Positions 7,972 to 16,047 of a stretch of 64,000 nucleotides of DNA are shown here, piece after piece (within the stretch, counting starts at the first letter, position 1; each line of letters begins with the position of its first letter). Location: positions 1 through 64,000 of the forward strand of contig NZ_JBHMFS010000017.1 of assembly GCF_051433165.1 (NCBI RefSeq), given 5' to 3'. A program made the translations under genes and the position numbers. This DNA comes from Falsiroseomonas sp051433165 (GTDB taxonomy: Bacteria; Pseudomonadota; Alphaproteobacteria; Acetobacterales; Acetobacteraceae). The notes under the pieces are model-generated. The model had not been told where the DNA came from and did not search any database. It saw only the letters and a list, made by a program, of their open reading frames with translations.

Positions 7972-9378
7972 TCAGCGGCGCGCAGGCACTTGGCCCTCGC
8001 CGATATCCCACCAGATGCCCGCCATCAGGCCCAGCCCCTCACGCAGCAGCGGCGCCAGCGCGTGTTCATCCGGGCCATGCTGGTTGCAGCCGGCATAGCT
8101 GTTCGGAATCCAGATCACCGGCATGCCGAGTTCCTCCATGAACATGTCGGAGGGGTTCGAGCCGGAGGAGTTCGGGATGATGTTCGGCGCCTGGTTGGTG
8201 GTCCGCCGCATCGACCCCGCGACCATCGCCACCCAGGGATCATCCGGATCGGTGCGCGACGCGCCGAAGGCGTCGCGCTCCAGCATCGGCACGACCTCGA
8301 CCTCCGGGAACCCCGTCGCATCCAGATGCCGGCGCAGCGCGGGGATGAAGGCGCCGCCGGGGATATCCGCCGTGTGCCGCACCTGAAGCCGCGCGCGGGC
8401 CTCGCCCTGCACCGCATTGGTCGGCGCATCTGGATGGCCGGTGACCTGCGCCAGCAGGATCACGCTGGTCCAGCCGAAGATCTTCTCCGCTTTCGTCAGG
8501 CCCGGCTCGCCCCAGGCGGGATCGCCTTCTGGCAGGCCGGGAATGTCCTCGAACACCAAATCGCCGATGGCGCGCTTGACGGAGTCGGGCATGGCGGCGG
8601 GTGTCCAGCCCTCCACCAGGATGCGACCGTTGCGATCGAGGATGCTTGACAGCGCATGCGCCAGCACGAAGCCCGGATCGGTCAGCACGCCGCCCCAATG
8701 GCCAGAGTGATGCGCATGGTCGCGCAGCCGCACCACCAGGTCGAAGGCCACGCCGCCGCGCGCGCCGAGCTTCATCTCCGGCATGAAGGTGGTCTGCCGC
8801 GGACCGTCCAGCCCGATGAACACATCCGCCGCCAGCCGGTCTTTCTCCGCCCGCAGCAGGTCGCGCAGGCCTGGGGAGCCCTGCTCCTCCCCGGTTTCCA
8901 CCAGCACCTTGGCGTTGAAGCCGAGCCGGCCGCCACGCTCCGCCATCACCGCGCGCAGCGCCTCGATCGCGATCAGATGCTGGCCCTTGTTGTCCACCGT
9001 GCCGCGGCCGTACCATTTGTCACCGCGTTGCGTGACCTGCCAGGGGTCGAGGCCGTCGCTCCATTTCGGCGCCAGGCCGCGCACTACGTCGCCATGGCCA
9101 TAGATCAGCACGGTCGGCAGCGCCGGGTCCTCGATGCGGGTTGCCACGAACACCGGGCCGCGGCCGGGGCGGGGGTTTTCCAGCACGGTCTGCTCGAAGG
9201 GCATGTCGCGCATGAGGTCGGGCAGCGTTTCGGTGCAGTAGAGCGTCAGCGCCGGCAGGCTGTCCGGCAATTGGCTTTCCGTTGGCACCGCCACCAGCTT
9301 CCGCAGCGCATCGAGATATGCGCCTTCATCAAAGCAGCGTTCCGCGCGCGCGATCGCCCCAGCCCGAGAGCCTGCCAT
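7972..9378 (-). CDS. M20-family dipeptidase / acetylornithine-deacetylase-like hydrolase
   Basis: A 468-residue M20 peptidase. The motifs are YGHGDVVRG (first metal ligand region), YGRGTVDNKGQ (bridging aspartate) and VETGEEQGS (catalytic Glu pair). A C-terminal His is in the final lobe. The start at 9378 is chosen because AAGGAA sits at ribosome-site distance; the longer frame to 9444 has no such site. Family members hydrolyse dipeptides or N-acyl amino acids with two zinc ions in the cytoplasm. It sits between the FAD protein and the M28 peptidase. Confidence 0.85.
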   Translation of the reverse strand: MAGSRAGAIARAERCFDEGAYLDALRKLVAVPTESQLPDSLPALTLYCTETLPDLMRDMPFEQTVLENPRPGRGPVFVATRIEDPALPTVLIYGHGDVVRGLAPKWSDGLDPWQVTQRGDKWYGRGTVDNKGQHLIAIEALRAVMAERGGRLGFNAKVLVETGEEQGSPGLRDLLRAEKDRLAADVFIGLDGPRQTTFMPEMKLGARGGVAFDLVVRLRDHAHHSGHWGGVLTDPGFVLAHALSSILDRNGRILVEGWTPAAMPDSVKRAIGDLVFEDIPGLPEGDPAWGEPGLTKAEKIFGWTSVILLAQVTGHPDAPTNAVQGEARARLQVRHTADIPGGAFIPALRRHLDATGFPEVEVVPMLERDAFGASRTDPDDPWVAMVAGSMRRTTNQAPNIIPNSSGSNPSDMFMEELGMPVIWIPNSYAGCNQHGPDEHALAPLLREGLGLMAGIWWDIGEGQVPARR

Positions 9379-9444
9379 GCAATGTTCCTTCCCGTCCGTT
9401 ATCCGAAGTCTCGCGCGGATTGCAGGCCGCGGGAAGGGCCGCAC

Positions 9445-10875
9445 CTAATCCGCCGCGATGCGCGTCGGGTCGATCTCCACCTGCGCCACGTCATAGGCGC
9501 GAAGGGATTCGTAGAAGCGGGGCAGGTCGCTGGCGAACAGGCCGCGCGTGATGCCCGCGGCCAGCCTCGGCACGGCGATGCCCATGGCGTTGATGGAGGC
9601 ACCTGCCGGGCCGAAGGACATAGTGGTGCCGATGCCGAACAGATGGATGTCCCGCATCCACGGCGTCTCGCCCGTCATGCGTTCCTGGAAACTGTAGTCA
9701 TCGGCGAGATAGGGGAATTCCCCGAGCCGCGGATTGGCTTCCTCCGCCGGCGGCGTGTAGCGGTCCGACCAGCGCGCGATGTTGTGCGCGCAGCCCGAGA
9801 GTTCCGGCACCAGCGCGGGGTCCATCCGCACGCCGGTGCCGCAGATCAGGAAGTCCGCGCTGAACTCGCCGCGCGGCGTCGCGACCACCGCCTGCCCGTC
9901 CTGCACGCGCGCCGCCGTCCAGGGGCGCCCGACATGCATGCCAAAGTTGGGAAAGGCGAGGACGCGGGCGTAGGTGTCGGGCGGGAAGCCCTCCCGCAGC
10001 CCCAGCACATTCGCCATGAAGCGCCAGCGCCACTCATCCGGCATTTCATGGATGTGGCGCATGAAGCCCGCGAAGGTCAGCCAGCGATAGGGCTGCACCA
10101 CCATCGGCTCCGCCCGCCGGCAAAACAGATGCACCTCGGCCGCGCCAGCCTCCAGCGCCATCGCCGCATTGTCGAAGGCGGAGGCGCCGGCGCCGAGCAC
10201 CGCCACCACCTTGCCGCGCAGCGCGGCGAAATCGATCGCATCCGCGCTATGCGCCCGCAGATGCGCGGGCAGGGCGCGGATGAAATCGGGCATCCACCAG
10301 ATGCCGGCACCCTCCTGGCCCGTCGCCAGCACCACCTTGCGCGCCAGCATCGGCCCTTCGCTGGTCTCGACGCGCAGGCAGGGCAGGCCATCATCCGTGC
10401 GCGCGGGTCCGATGCGCCCGGCCTCCACGCCGTTACGGACCGGCACGCCGACCACGCGGCGCAGCCAAAGCAGGTAGTCGTTCCAGAATTCCTTCGGGAT
10501 GTAGCGCAGCGCATCCCAGGATGCGGTGCCGAACTGCGCCTCATGCCAGGCCTGGTAGGTGAGGGAGGGTACGCCGAGATCGGGCCCGCTCTGGTCCTTC
10601 CAGGACCGGAGATTAAGCATTCGCGCATAGGTGGTCCAAGGCCCCTCTCGCCCCATTGGCGCGCGGTCCAGCACCAGCAGGTTCCGCACCTTGTCGCGCA
10701 TCAGCGCGAAGGCGGTGACCACGCCGCATTGCCCGGCACCCACCACCAGCACATCCAGCACCGGCGCGCCGCCGCAGGTCTTCGGCTGCAGCCAGTCCAT
10801 GCGCGGATGCGCGATCAGGTCCAGGTCGCGCCGGACATCGGTTTCGAGGTCCAGCAGGGTGCGGGGGGCGGGCAA
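9445..10875 (-). CDS. FAD/NAD(P)-binding monooxygenase-like flavoprotein
   Basis: A 476-residue flavoprotein with two dinucleotide-binding folds. VVGAGQCGVVTA (about 44-55) binds FAD and VLGAGASAFDNAA (about 225-237) binds NAD(P)H. The layout resembles flavin-containing and Baeyer-Villiger-type monooxygenases, although the Baeyer-Villiger fingerprint is not obvious. The start used is a TTG at 10875 with GGAG nine bases upstream; an internal ATG (residue 26) is the alternative. It heads the minus-strand peptidase operon and faces the TRAP genes across a 265-base divergent intergenic region. It may carry out the first oxidation of the TRAP-imported substrate. Confidence 0.75.
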   Translation of the reverse strand: MPAPRTLLDLETDVRRDLDLIAHPRMDWLQPKTCGGAPVLDVLVVGAGQCGVVTAFALMRDKVRNLLVLDRAPMGREGPWTTYARMLNLRSWKDQSGPDLGVPSLTYQAWHEAQFGTASWDALRYIPKEFWNDYLLWLRRVVGVPVRNGVEAGRIGPARTDDGLPCLRVETSEGPMLARKVVLATGQEGAGIWWMPDFIRALPAHLRAHSADAIDFAALRGKVVAVLGAGASAFDNAAMALEAGAAEVHLFCRRAEPMVVQPYRWLTFAGFMRHIHEMPDEWRWRFMANVLGLREGFPPDTYARVLAFPNFGMHVGRPWTAARVQDGQAVVATPRGEFSADFLICGTGVRMDPALVPELSGCAHNIARWSDRYTPPAEEANPRLGEFPYLADDYSFQERMTGETPWMRDIHLFGIGTTMSFGPAGASINAMGIAVPRLAAGITRGLFASDLPRFYESLRAYDVAQVEIDPTRIAAD

Positions 10876-11140
10876 GGTGCGGGTCTCCGATCAACGGCTC
10901 GGCAGGAGGATGGGCAGATTCCGCCGCCTCGCCATCCCCCGGAAGCGGCGCCGCGATCGCGGGCGACACGTCATTGCCGCGTATACCGGCACCGGCTGCC
11001 GCCATTGCGCGCAGCCCCGTGTTGATGGCGCCCGCCGCGCCGGCCAAGGCGCTTGCAAGTCACCACCGATTGTTGCCACGCTTCACCGGAGCGGGAGAAG
11101 ACCTTTCCCCAAACGGCCCACGCGATTGAGGACAGCGACC
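10876..11140. other. divergent intergenic region, flavoprotein / TRAP operons
   Basis: This is the 265-base space between two divergent operons. It must hold both promoters, but I could not recognise a convincing -35/-10 pair or operator by eye, and there is no short gene. An imperfect GC-rich dyad lies around 10925-10975. Confidence 0.4.
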
Positions 11141-12187
11141 ATGACCATGATGCGACGTCACCTGCTGGCCGGCGCCGGGCTTACACTCGCCGCGCCTGCG
11201 ACGCTGCGCGCGCAGGGAGCGCCGCAATTCACCTTCCGGCTGCACAGCTTCTCCTCCCCCACCGCACTCGACCACACCATGCATCTGGACCCCTGGGCGG
11301 AGAAGGTGGCGCGGGAATCCAACGGGCGCATCAAGATCGAGGTCTTCCCCGCCATGCAGCTCGGCGGCCAGCCGCGCGACCTGGTGCAGCAGCTGGAAGA
11401 CGGCGTCGTCGACATCATCTGGACGGTGCCCGGCTTCACCCCTGGCCGCTTCATGGGGACGGAGGGGCTGGAACTGCCCTTCATGAACACCGGCCTGTCC
11501 GCCACCGAAAGCGCGGCGGCCATGGAATTCATCGGCAAGCACCTGGCGGACAGCGAATACCGCGGCATCAAGATCATCGCTGTGCATTCCACGGACCGCG
11601 CGCTGGTGCACACCTCCCGCAAGCCGATCCGCACGATGGAGGATTTCCGCGGCATGAAGCTGCGCGTCGCCGGGCGTTTCATCGGGGAGGCGGTGACGGC
11701 GCTGGGCGGCACGCCCGTGGGTATCCCGCTGGGCGGTGTGTACGAGGCGACGGCGCGCAACCAGGTGGACGGCTTCCTGATCAACTGGGCGATCACCCAA
11801 CCCTTCCGCCTGTATGAAGTCGCAAAATTCCACAGCGAGCCGCCGGGCGTCGGCCTGTTCCAGGGCATGATCCTCACCCTGATGAACGGCCGCAGCTACA
11901 ACCGCCTGCCGCCCGATCTGAAGTCGGTGATCGATGCCAATTCCGGCCCGGCGCTCGCCACCGACCGCGGCCGGATCTGGGACACGCAGACCAAGCCCGC
12001 GGTGGATGCGGCGTTGGCCGCCGGCAACGAGATCATCCCCATCGGGCCTGCGGAAATGGCGCGCTGGCGCACCGCCGTGCAGCCGGCCTACGACGCCTGG
12101 ATCGCGGAGATGACGCGCCGTGGCCGAGATGGCCGCGCGATGTTCGCGGACCTTCAGGCCATCACCGCGAAGCACGGCCGCGCGTGA
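11141..12187 (+). CDS. dctP: TRAP transporter substrate-binding protein, DctP family
   Basis: A 348-residue periplasmic binding protein of a tripartite ATP-independent transporter. It has a basic signal sequence (MMRRHLLAGAGLTLAAPATL, cleavage near ALRAQ). The conserved DctP stretches are visible, including the arginine-containing 'GMKLRVAGRFIGEAVTALGG' segment that normally contacts the substrate carboxylate. The first ATG at 11141 is used. It is followed by the two membrane subunits with 4-base overlaps, so the three form one operon. The ligand is probably an organic acid or N-acyl amino acid, inferred from the divergent peptidases. Confidence 0.88.
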   Translation: MTMMRRHLLAGAGLTLAAPATLRAQGAPQFTFRLHSFSSPTALDHTMHLDPWAEKVARESNGRIKIEVFPAMQLGGQPRDLVQQLEDGVVDIIWTVPGFTPGRFMGTEGLELPFMNTGLSATESAAAMEFIGKHLADSEYRGIKIIAVHSTDRALVHTSRKPIRTMEDFRGMKLRVAGRFIGEAVTALGGTPVGIPLGGVYEATARNQVDGFLINWAITQPFRLYEVAKFHSEPPGVGLFQGMILTLMNGRSYNRLPPDLKSVIDANSGPALATDRGRIWDTQTKPAVDAALAAGNEIIPIGPAEMARWRTAVQPAYDAWIAEMTRRGRDGRAMFADLQAITAKHGRA

Positions 12188-12678
12188 GCCTGGCAGCGCT
12201 GCGGGGTGCGCTGACGCGCCTCGCGGTCGGCTGCGCACTGGTGGCAGGCCTGCTGCTGCTGGCGGCGGTCGCGGTCACCACCGCCTCCGTCCTGCGCGGC
12301 GCCTTCGGGCGGCCGATCCTGGGTGACAGCGAGATCGTGGAGATGCTGCTCGGCGTTGCCGTGGTGATGTGCATGCCGCTGTGTGAGATGAAGGGCGCGC
12401 ATGTGGTGGTGGATTTCTTCACCCAGAAGCTGCCGCCGCGCGGCCTGGCGGGTCTCGATGCGGTGATGCGGGTGGTGGTGGCGGTGGTGGTGGCCGTGCT
12501 GGCCTGGCGGCTGGCGATCGGCGGCTACAACATGTGGGACCGCGAGAGGGATACGATGTTCCTGCAACTGCCCTTCTGGTGGGGCTATGCCGGCGCGGCG
12601 CTCGGCATGATGGCCTGGAGCCTTTGTGCCGCCTTCGTCGCCGCCGAGAGCCTCATCCGGCCGCGCCGCCCCGCATGA
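12184..12678 (+). CDS. dctQ: TRAP transporter small permease, DctQ family
   Basis: A 164-residue protein with four predicted membrane helices, the normal size for DctQ, the small TRAP membrane subunit that holds the large permease. It begins with GTG at 12184 in a GTGA overlap with the stop of the binding-protein gene, and ends in an ATGA overlap with the large subunit. Such tight overlaps imply translational coupling and equal dosage of the complex. Confidence 0.85.
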   Translation: MSLAALRGALTRLAVGCALVAGLLLLAAVAVTTASVLRGAFGRPILGDSEIVEMLLGVAVVMCMPLCEMKGAHVVVDFFTQKLPPRGLAGLDAVMRVVVAVVVAVLAWRLAIGGYNMWDRERDTMFLQLPFWWGYAGAALGMMAWSLCAAFVAAESLIRPRRPA

Positions 12679-13991
12679 CCAACTTCACCATCGGGTTGCT
12701 GATGTTCGGCGGCGCGCTGCTGCTGATCGGGCTTCGCATGCCGGTCGGCATCGCCATGCTGCTGGTGGGCGGGCTGGGCTATGCCGAGCTGTCGGGCTGG
12801 GACCGGCTGTTCGCCACGCTGAACACGCTGACCTTTAGCCGCTTCTTCTCCTATACATTGTCCGTCATTCCGCTGTTCCTGCTGATGGGCGATTTCGCCA
12901 CCAAGGGCGGCATGAACCGGGCGCTCTTTCGCTGTGCCCGCGCCTGGATGGGGCATTGGCGTGGTGGGCTGGCGGTGGCCAGCATCGGCGGCTGCGCGGC
13001 CTTCGGCGCCATCTGCGGGTCTTCGCTGGCGACGGCGGCCACCATGTCCCAGGTCGCGCTGCCGGAGATGCGGCGGCACGGCTATTCGCCGGCGCTCGCC
13101 ACCGGCACGCTGGCGGCGGGCGGCACACTGGGCATTCTCATTCCGCCCAGCGTCATCCTGGTGATCTATGCGATCTACACCGAGATGAGCATCGGCGCGC
13201 TGTTCATCGCCGCCGTCATCCCGGGCATCCTGGCGACCGGCGGCTACATGCTGGTGGTGAACCTCTACAGCCGCCTGGTGCCTGGCGCCGCGCCACCGGC
13301 GGAACGCATGCCGATGCGGGAGAGGTTGCGTGCGACCTCCGATGTCTGGCCGGTGATGCTGGTTTTCATTGTTGTTATCACCGGCATCTATGGCGGCTGG
13401 TTCAGCGCGACGGAGGGGGCCGCCATCGGCGCCGCCGCCACCGGGCTTCTGGCGGTGGTGCTGGGCGGCATGCGCTGGCAAGGGTTGAAGGAAAGCCTGC
13501 TGTCCACCGCGGAAACCACGGGCCTGATCTTCCTGGTGCTGCTGGGGGCGGAGCTGTTCAGCGCGGCGCTGGCGCTGTCCCATCTGCCGGCCGAGCTGTC
13601 CGCCATGGTCGCCGCGTTGCCGGTGCCGCCGCTGGTGATCCTGGCGCTGATCCTCGTTGTGTACTTCATCCTCGGCTGCTTCATGGAAAGCATGGCGATG
13701 GTGCTGCTGACGCTGCCTATCTTCATCCCGTTGATGCTAGGCCTGGATTTCGGCATGGACCGCACGCAGGTGCTGGTCTGGTTCGGCATCCTGGTGCTGA
13801 TGAGCGTGGAGGTGGGCATGATCTCGCCACCCTTTGGGCTCAACCTGTTCGTGATCAACGCGATGGCGAAGGAGATCCCGATGGGTGAGACCTATCGCGG
13901 CGTGCTGCCCTTCTGCCTGTCCGATGTTGTTCGCATCGTCATCCTGGTGCTGTTTCCGTCGCTGTCGCTGTGGCTGCCGGGGCTTTGGTAG
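12675..13991 (+). CDS. dctM: TRAP transporter large permease, DctM family
   Basis: A 438-residue, roughly 12-helix sodium-coupled permease. The DctM core is seen in 'CAAFGAICGSSLATAATMS' and 'AGGTLGILIPPSVILVIYAI', the family's conserved pore motifs. The C-terminal half ends in 'EVGMISPPFGLNLFVINAM'. The true start is the ATG at 12675 overlapping the DctQ stop; a longer frame upstream is only the shifted DctQ sequence. It completes a three-gene TRAP system, which imports the ligand captured by the upstream binding protein. Confidence 0.9.
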   Translation: MTNFTIGLLMFGGALLLIGLRMPVGIAMLLVGGLGYAELSGWDRLFATLNTLTFSRFFSYTLSVIPLFLLMGDFATKGGMNRALFRCARAWMGHWRGGLAVASIGGCAAFGAICGSSLATAATMSQVALPEMRRHGYSPALATGTLAAGGTLGILIPPSVILVIYAIYTEMSIGALFIAAVIPGILATGGYMLVVNLYSRLVPGAAPPAERMPMRERLRATSDVWPVMLVFIVVITGIYGGWFSATEGAAIGAAATGLLAVVLGGMRWQGLKESLLSTAETTGLIFLVLLGAELFSAALALSHLPAELSAMVAALPVPPLVILALILVVYFILGCFMESMAMVLLTLPIFIPLMLGLDFGMDRTQVLVWFGILVLMSVEVGMISPPFGLNLFVINAMAKEIPMGETYRGVLPFCLSDVVRIVILVLFPSLSLWLPGLW

Positions 13992-14450
13992 TCAGACGGT
14001 GGGCGGTTTCCGCACCGCCGTCTGATCCAGCGGGCCGGCGGCGCCAGCCAGCGCCGCTTCGCCGCGCACCATCACGGCGATTTGCTTCAGCAGCTTCACG
14101 GCCACGCCGCGATCCTTTGCCATATGGCGAATGACGCGGGCCGTGTCCTTGATGACAGAGGGCTGGATTCCCTCTTTCGGCCCATCGAGGATCAGCAACG
14201 CGGCCGGGCACTCAGAGCGCGCCCGATCGCCAATTGCTGCTGCTGCCCACCGGAGCATTCGCCAGCCGCGCCGGCGCCGGAATTGCCGAAGGGTGCTGAA
14301 CAGTCCAGCGTTTCCGTATCCACGCCGTGCGGCCGCCAGCGCGGTTTCACGATTTCCTGCACGGTGAGACCGGCGCGGGCGCGTACCGCGAGCGCGAGCC
14401 GCATCACGTCGCACCCTTCCCAGGTGCTGGGCCCTGCGCGCACCTACTCA
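13992..14450 (-). pseudogene. urtE: decayed urtE (urea ABC transporter ATP-binding subunit)
   Basis: Frameshifted remains of a LivF/UrtE-type ATPase read on the minus strand. One frame gives the ABC signature SGGQQQQLAIGRALSARPR and then stops. A single missing base moves the reading to the next frame, LLILDGPKEGIQPSVIKD, which is the UrtE/LivF Walker B and D-loop segment. The catalytic Walker B glutamate is replaced (LDGP for LDEP). The tail 'GPLDQTAVRKPPTV' still resembles the family's C-terminus. No Walker A region is recognisable upstream. It lies directly before the urease operon, so a urea import system probably once stood here. Confidence 0.8.
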
Positions 14451-14577
14451 AGCCCCATGATCGCGAAGATGCTTCGGAAATGGGCGATCACTGCATCTTT
14501 GGCGCTGTCTGCGCTCGCGGATTGTGCAGATATGCCGTCTCTGGTCGTTCGATCTTCGCCATGGCATCATTGGCAGT

Positions 14578-15402
14578 ATGCTTAACGATGCGGCCCCCGC
14601 GCCCCACCACCAGCGCGCCCGCGGGCGCGCCGAACTCGGCCTGGTTGCCGCGCCGGGTGGCGCGCGAATCGCGCATCTTTTTCAATCTGCGCCGCTGCGC
14701 GTGCTATTCCCGGATGCGGACCCGGACGAGCCGAAGCAGGTCGCGCTGGTGAATGTCGCGGGCGGGCTGGCGGGCGGCGATGCGCTGCACTCCGTGATCA
14801 CCCTGGGCGCCGCCGCGCGCTTCACCGCGACCACGCCCGCGGCCGAGAAGATCTATCGCAGCCTGGGTCCGGAGACGGAGATCGCAGCCCACCTCACGCT
14901 CGGCGCGAATTCCACCTGCGAATGGCTGCCGCAGGAGACAATCCTGTTCGATGGTGCGCGCCTGCGCCGGCGCCTGGATATTGCGCTTGCACCGGATGCA
15001 CGGCTGCTGGCGGCGGAGATGCTGGTGTTCGGCCGCGCCGCCCGTGGCGAGGTTTTCGCCCATGGCGCGCTGCAGGACCGCTGGCGCATCACGCGCGACG
15101 GCCGGTTGCTGTGGGTGGATGCGATGCGGTTGGATCCAGCGGCGCTCGGCCATCGCTTCACGCTGAATGGCGCCGGGGCCATGGCGACGCTGGTGCTGGC
15201 CATACCGCAGGCGGCGGCACATCGCGACCTGGCGCGAGAGCTTGCACAAGGCGGGGCAGGGTTGGTCGCGCCGGGGCTTCTGGTGGCCCGCTGGCTCGGT
15301 GAGGCCGGGGCCGTGCGCGCCGGGCTCGGCGCGGCCATCATGGCGCTGCGCGAAGCCGCGCTCGGCCTGCCGCCGAAGCTTCCGAGGCTCTGGCGCGCAT
15401 GA
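14578..15402 (+). CDS. ureD: urease accessory protein UreD
   Basis: A 274-residue UreD/UreH protein. It is recognised from 'NVAGGLAGGDALHSVITLGAAA', the hallmark glycine-rich stretch, followed by 'TTPAAEKIYRS'. UreD forms the scaffold that, with UreF and UreG, inserts nickel into the urease apoenzyme. The ATG at 14578 gives a normal N-terminus. It is the first gene of the urease cluster and precedes ureA by 40 bases. Confidence 0.93.
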   Translation: MLNDAAPAPHHQRARGRAELGLVAAPGGARIAHLFQSAPLRVLFPDADPDEPKQVALVNVAGGLAGGDALHSVITLGAAARFTATTPAAEKIYRSLGPETEIAAHLTLGANSTCEWLPQETILFDGARLRRRLDIALAPDARLLAAEMLVFGRAARGEVFAHGALQDRWRITRDGRLLWVDAMRLDPAALGHRFTLNGAGAMATLVLAIPQAAAHRDLARELAQGGAGLVAPGLLVARWLGEAGAVRAGLGAAIMALREAALGLPPKLPRLWRA

Positions 15403-15442
15403 GGTGGCACGCGCCATGCTTGGTCCGAGACGGAGGTGACGC

Positions 15443-15745
15443 ATGAACCTGATGCCGCGTGAGAAGGACAAGCTGCTGGTCGCCATGGCGGCCATCGTCG
15501 CCCGGCGGCGGCTGGAACGCGGCGTGAAGCTGAACCATCCGGAGGCGGTGGCATTGATCACCGACTATGTGGTGGAAGGCGCCCGCGATGGCCGCAGCGT
15601 GGCGGAGTTGATGCGCGACGGCGCCACGGTGATCACGCGCGACCAGGTGATGGAGGGCATTGCCGAGATGATCCACGAGATCCAGGTCGAAGCGACCTTC
15701 CCGGACGGCACCAAGCTCGTCACCGTGCATGAGCCGATCCGATGA
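15443..15745 (+). CDS. ureA: urease subunit gamma
   Basis: A 100-residue protein of exactly the length of bacterial UreA. It begins MNLMPREKDKLL and contains LNHPEAVALITDYVVEGARD, both strongly conserved. It is a structural subunit of the (alpha-beta-gamma)3 urease trimer, which hydrolyses urea to ammonia and carbamate. A good GGAGG-like site lies before the ATG. It overlaps ureB by four bases. Confidence 0.96.
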   Translation: MNLMPREKDKLLVAMAAIVARRRLERGVKLNHPEAVALITDYVVEGARDGRSVAELMRDGATVITRDQVMEGIAEMIHEIQVEATFPDGTKLVTVHEPIR

Positions 15746-16047
15746 TCCCCGGCGAGCTGTTCCCCGCGGAGGGCGAGATCGAACTCAACGCGGGCCGGCC
15801 GACGACGGAGATCGAGGTCGCCAACACCGGCGACCGCCCGATCCAGGTCGGCAGCCACTACCATTTCGCGGAGACCAACCCGGCCCTGCGCTTCGACCGC
15901 GTGGCGGCACGCGGCCAGCGCCTCGATATTCCCGCTGGCACAGCGGTGCGGTTCGAGCCAGGGCAGGCACGCAGCGTGCGGCTGGTGCCCTATGGCGGCG
16001 CGCGCATCGTGCATGGTTTTCGCGGCGAAACGGAGGGAAAGCTCTGA
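15742..16047 (+). CDS. ureB: urease subunit beta
   Basis: A 101-residue UreB, normal length. It begins MIPGELFPAEGEIELNAGR and carries 'NTGDRPIQVGSHYHFAETNP', the conserved beta-subunit core. It overlaps ureA (ATGA) at its start, and its TGA shares one base with the ureC ATG at its end. Equal synthesis of the three subunits is thus favoured. Confidence 0.96.
   Translation: MIPGELFPAEGEIELNAGRPTTEIEVANTGDRPIQVGSHYHFAETNPALRFDRVAARGQRLDIPAGTAVRFEPGQARSVRLVPYGGARIVHGFRGETEGKL

Noticed and set aside
8656..11025. 789-residue open frame on the plus strand
   Set aside because: It lies opposite well-supported peptidase and flavoprotein genes and has the His/Arg/Gly-rich composition of a high-GC antisense frame; no domain is visible.
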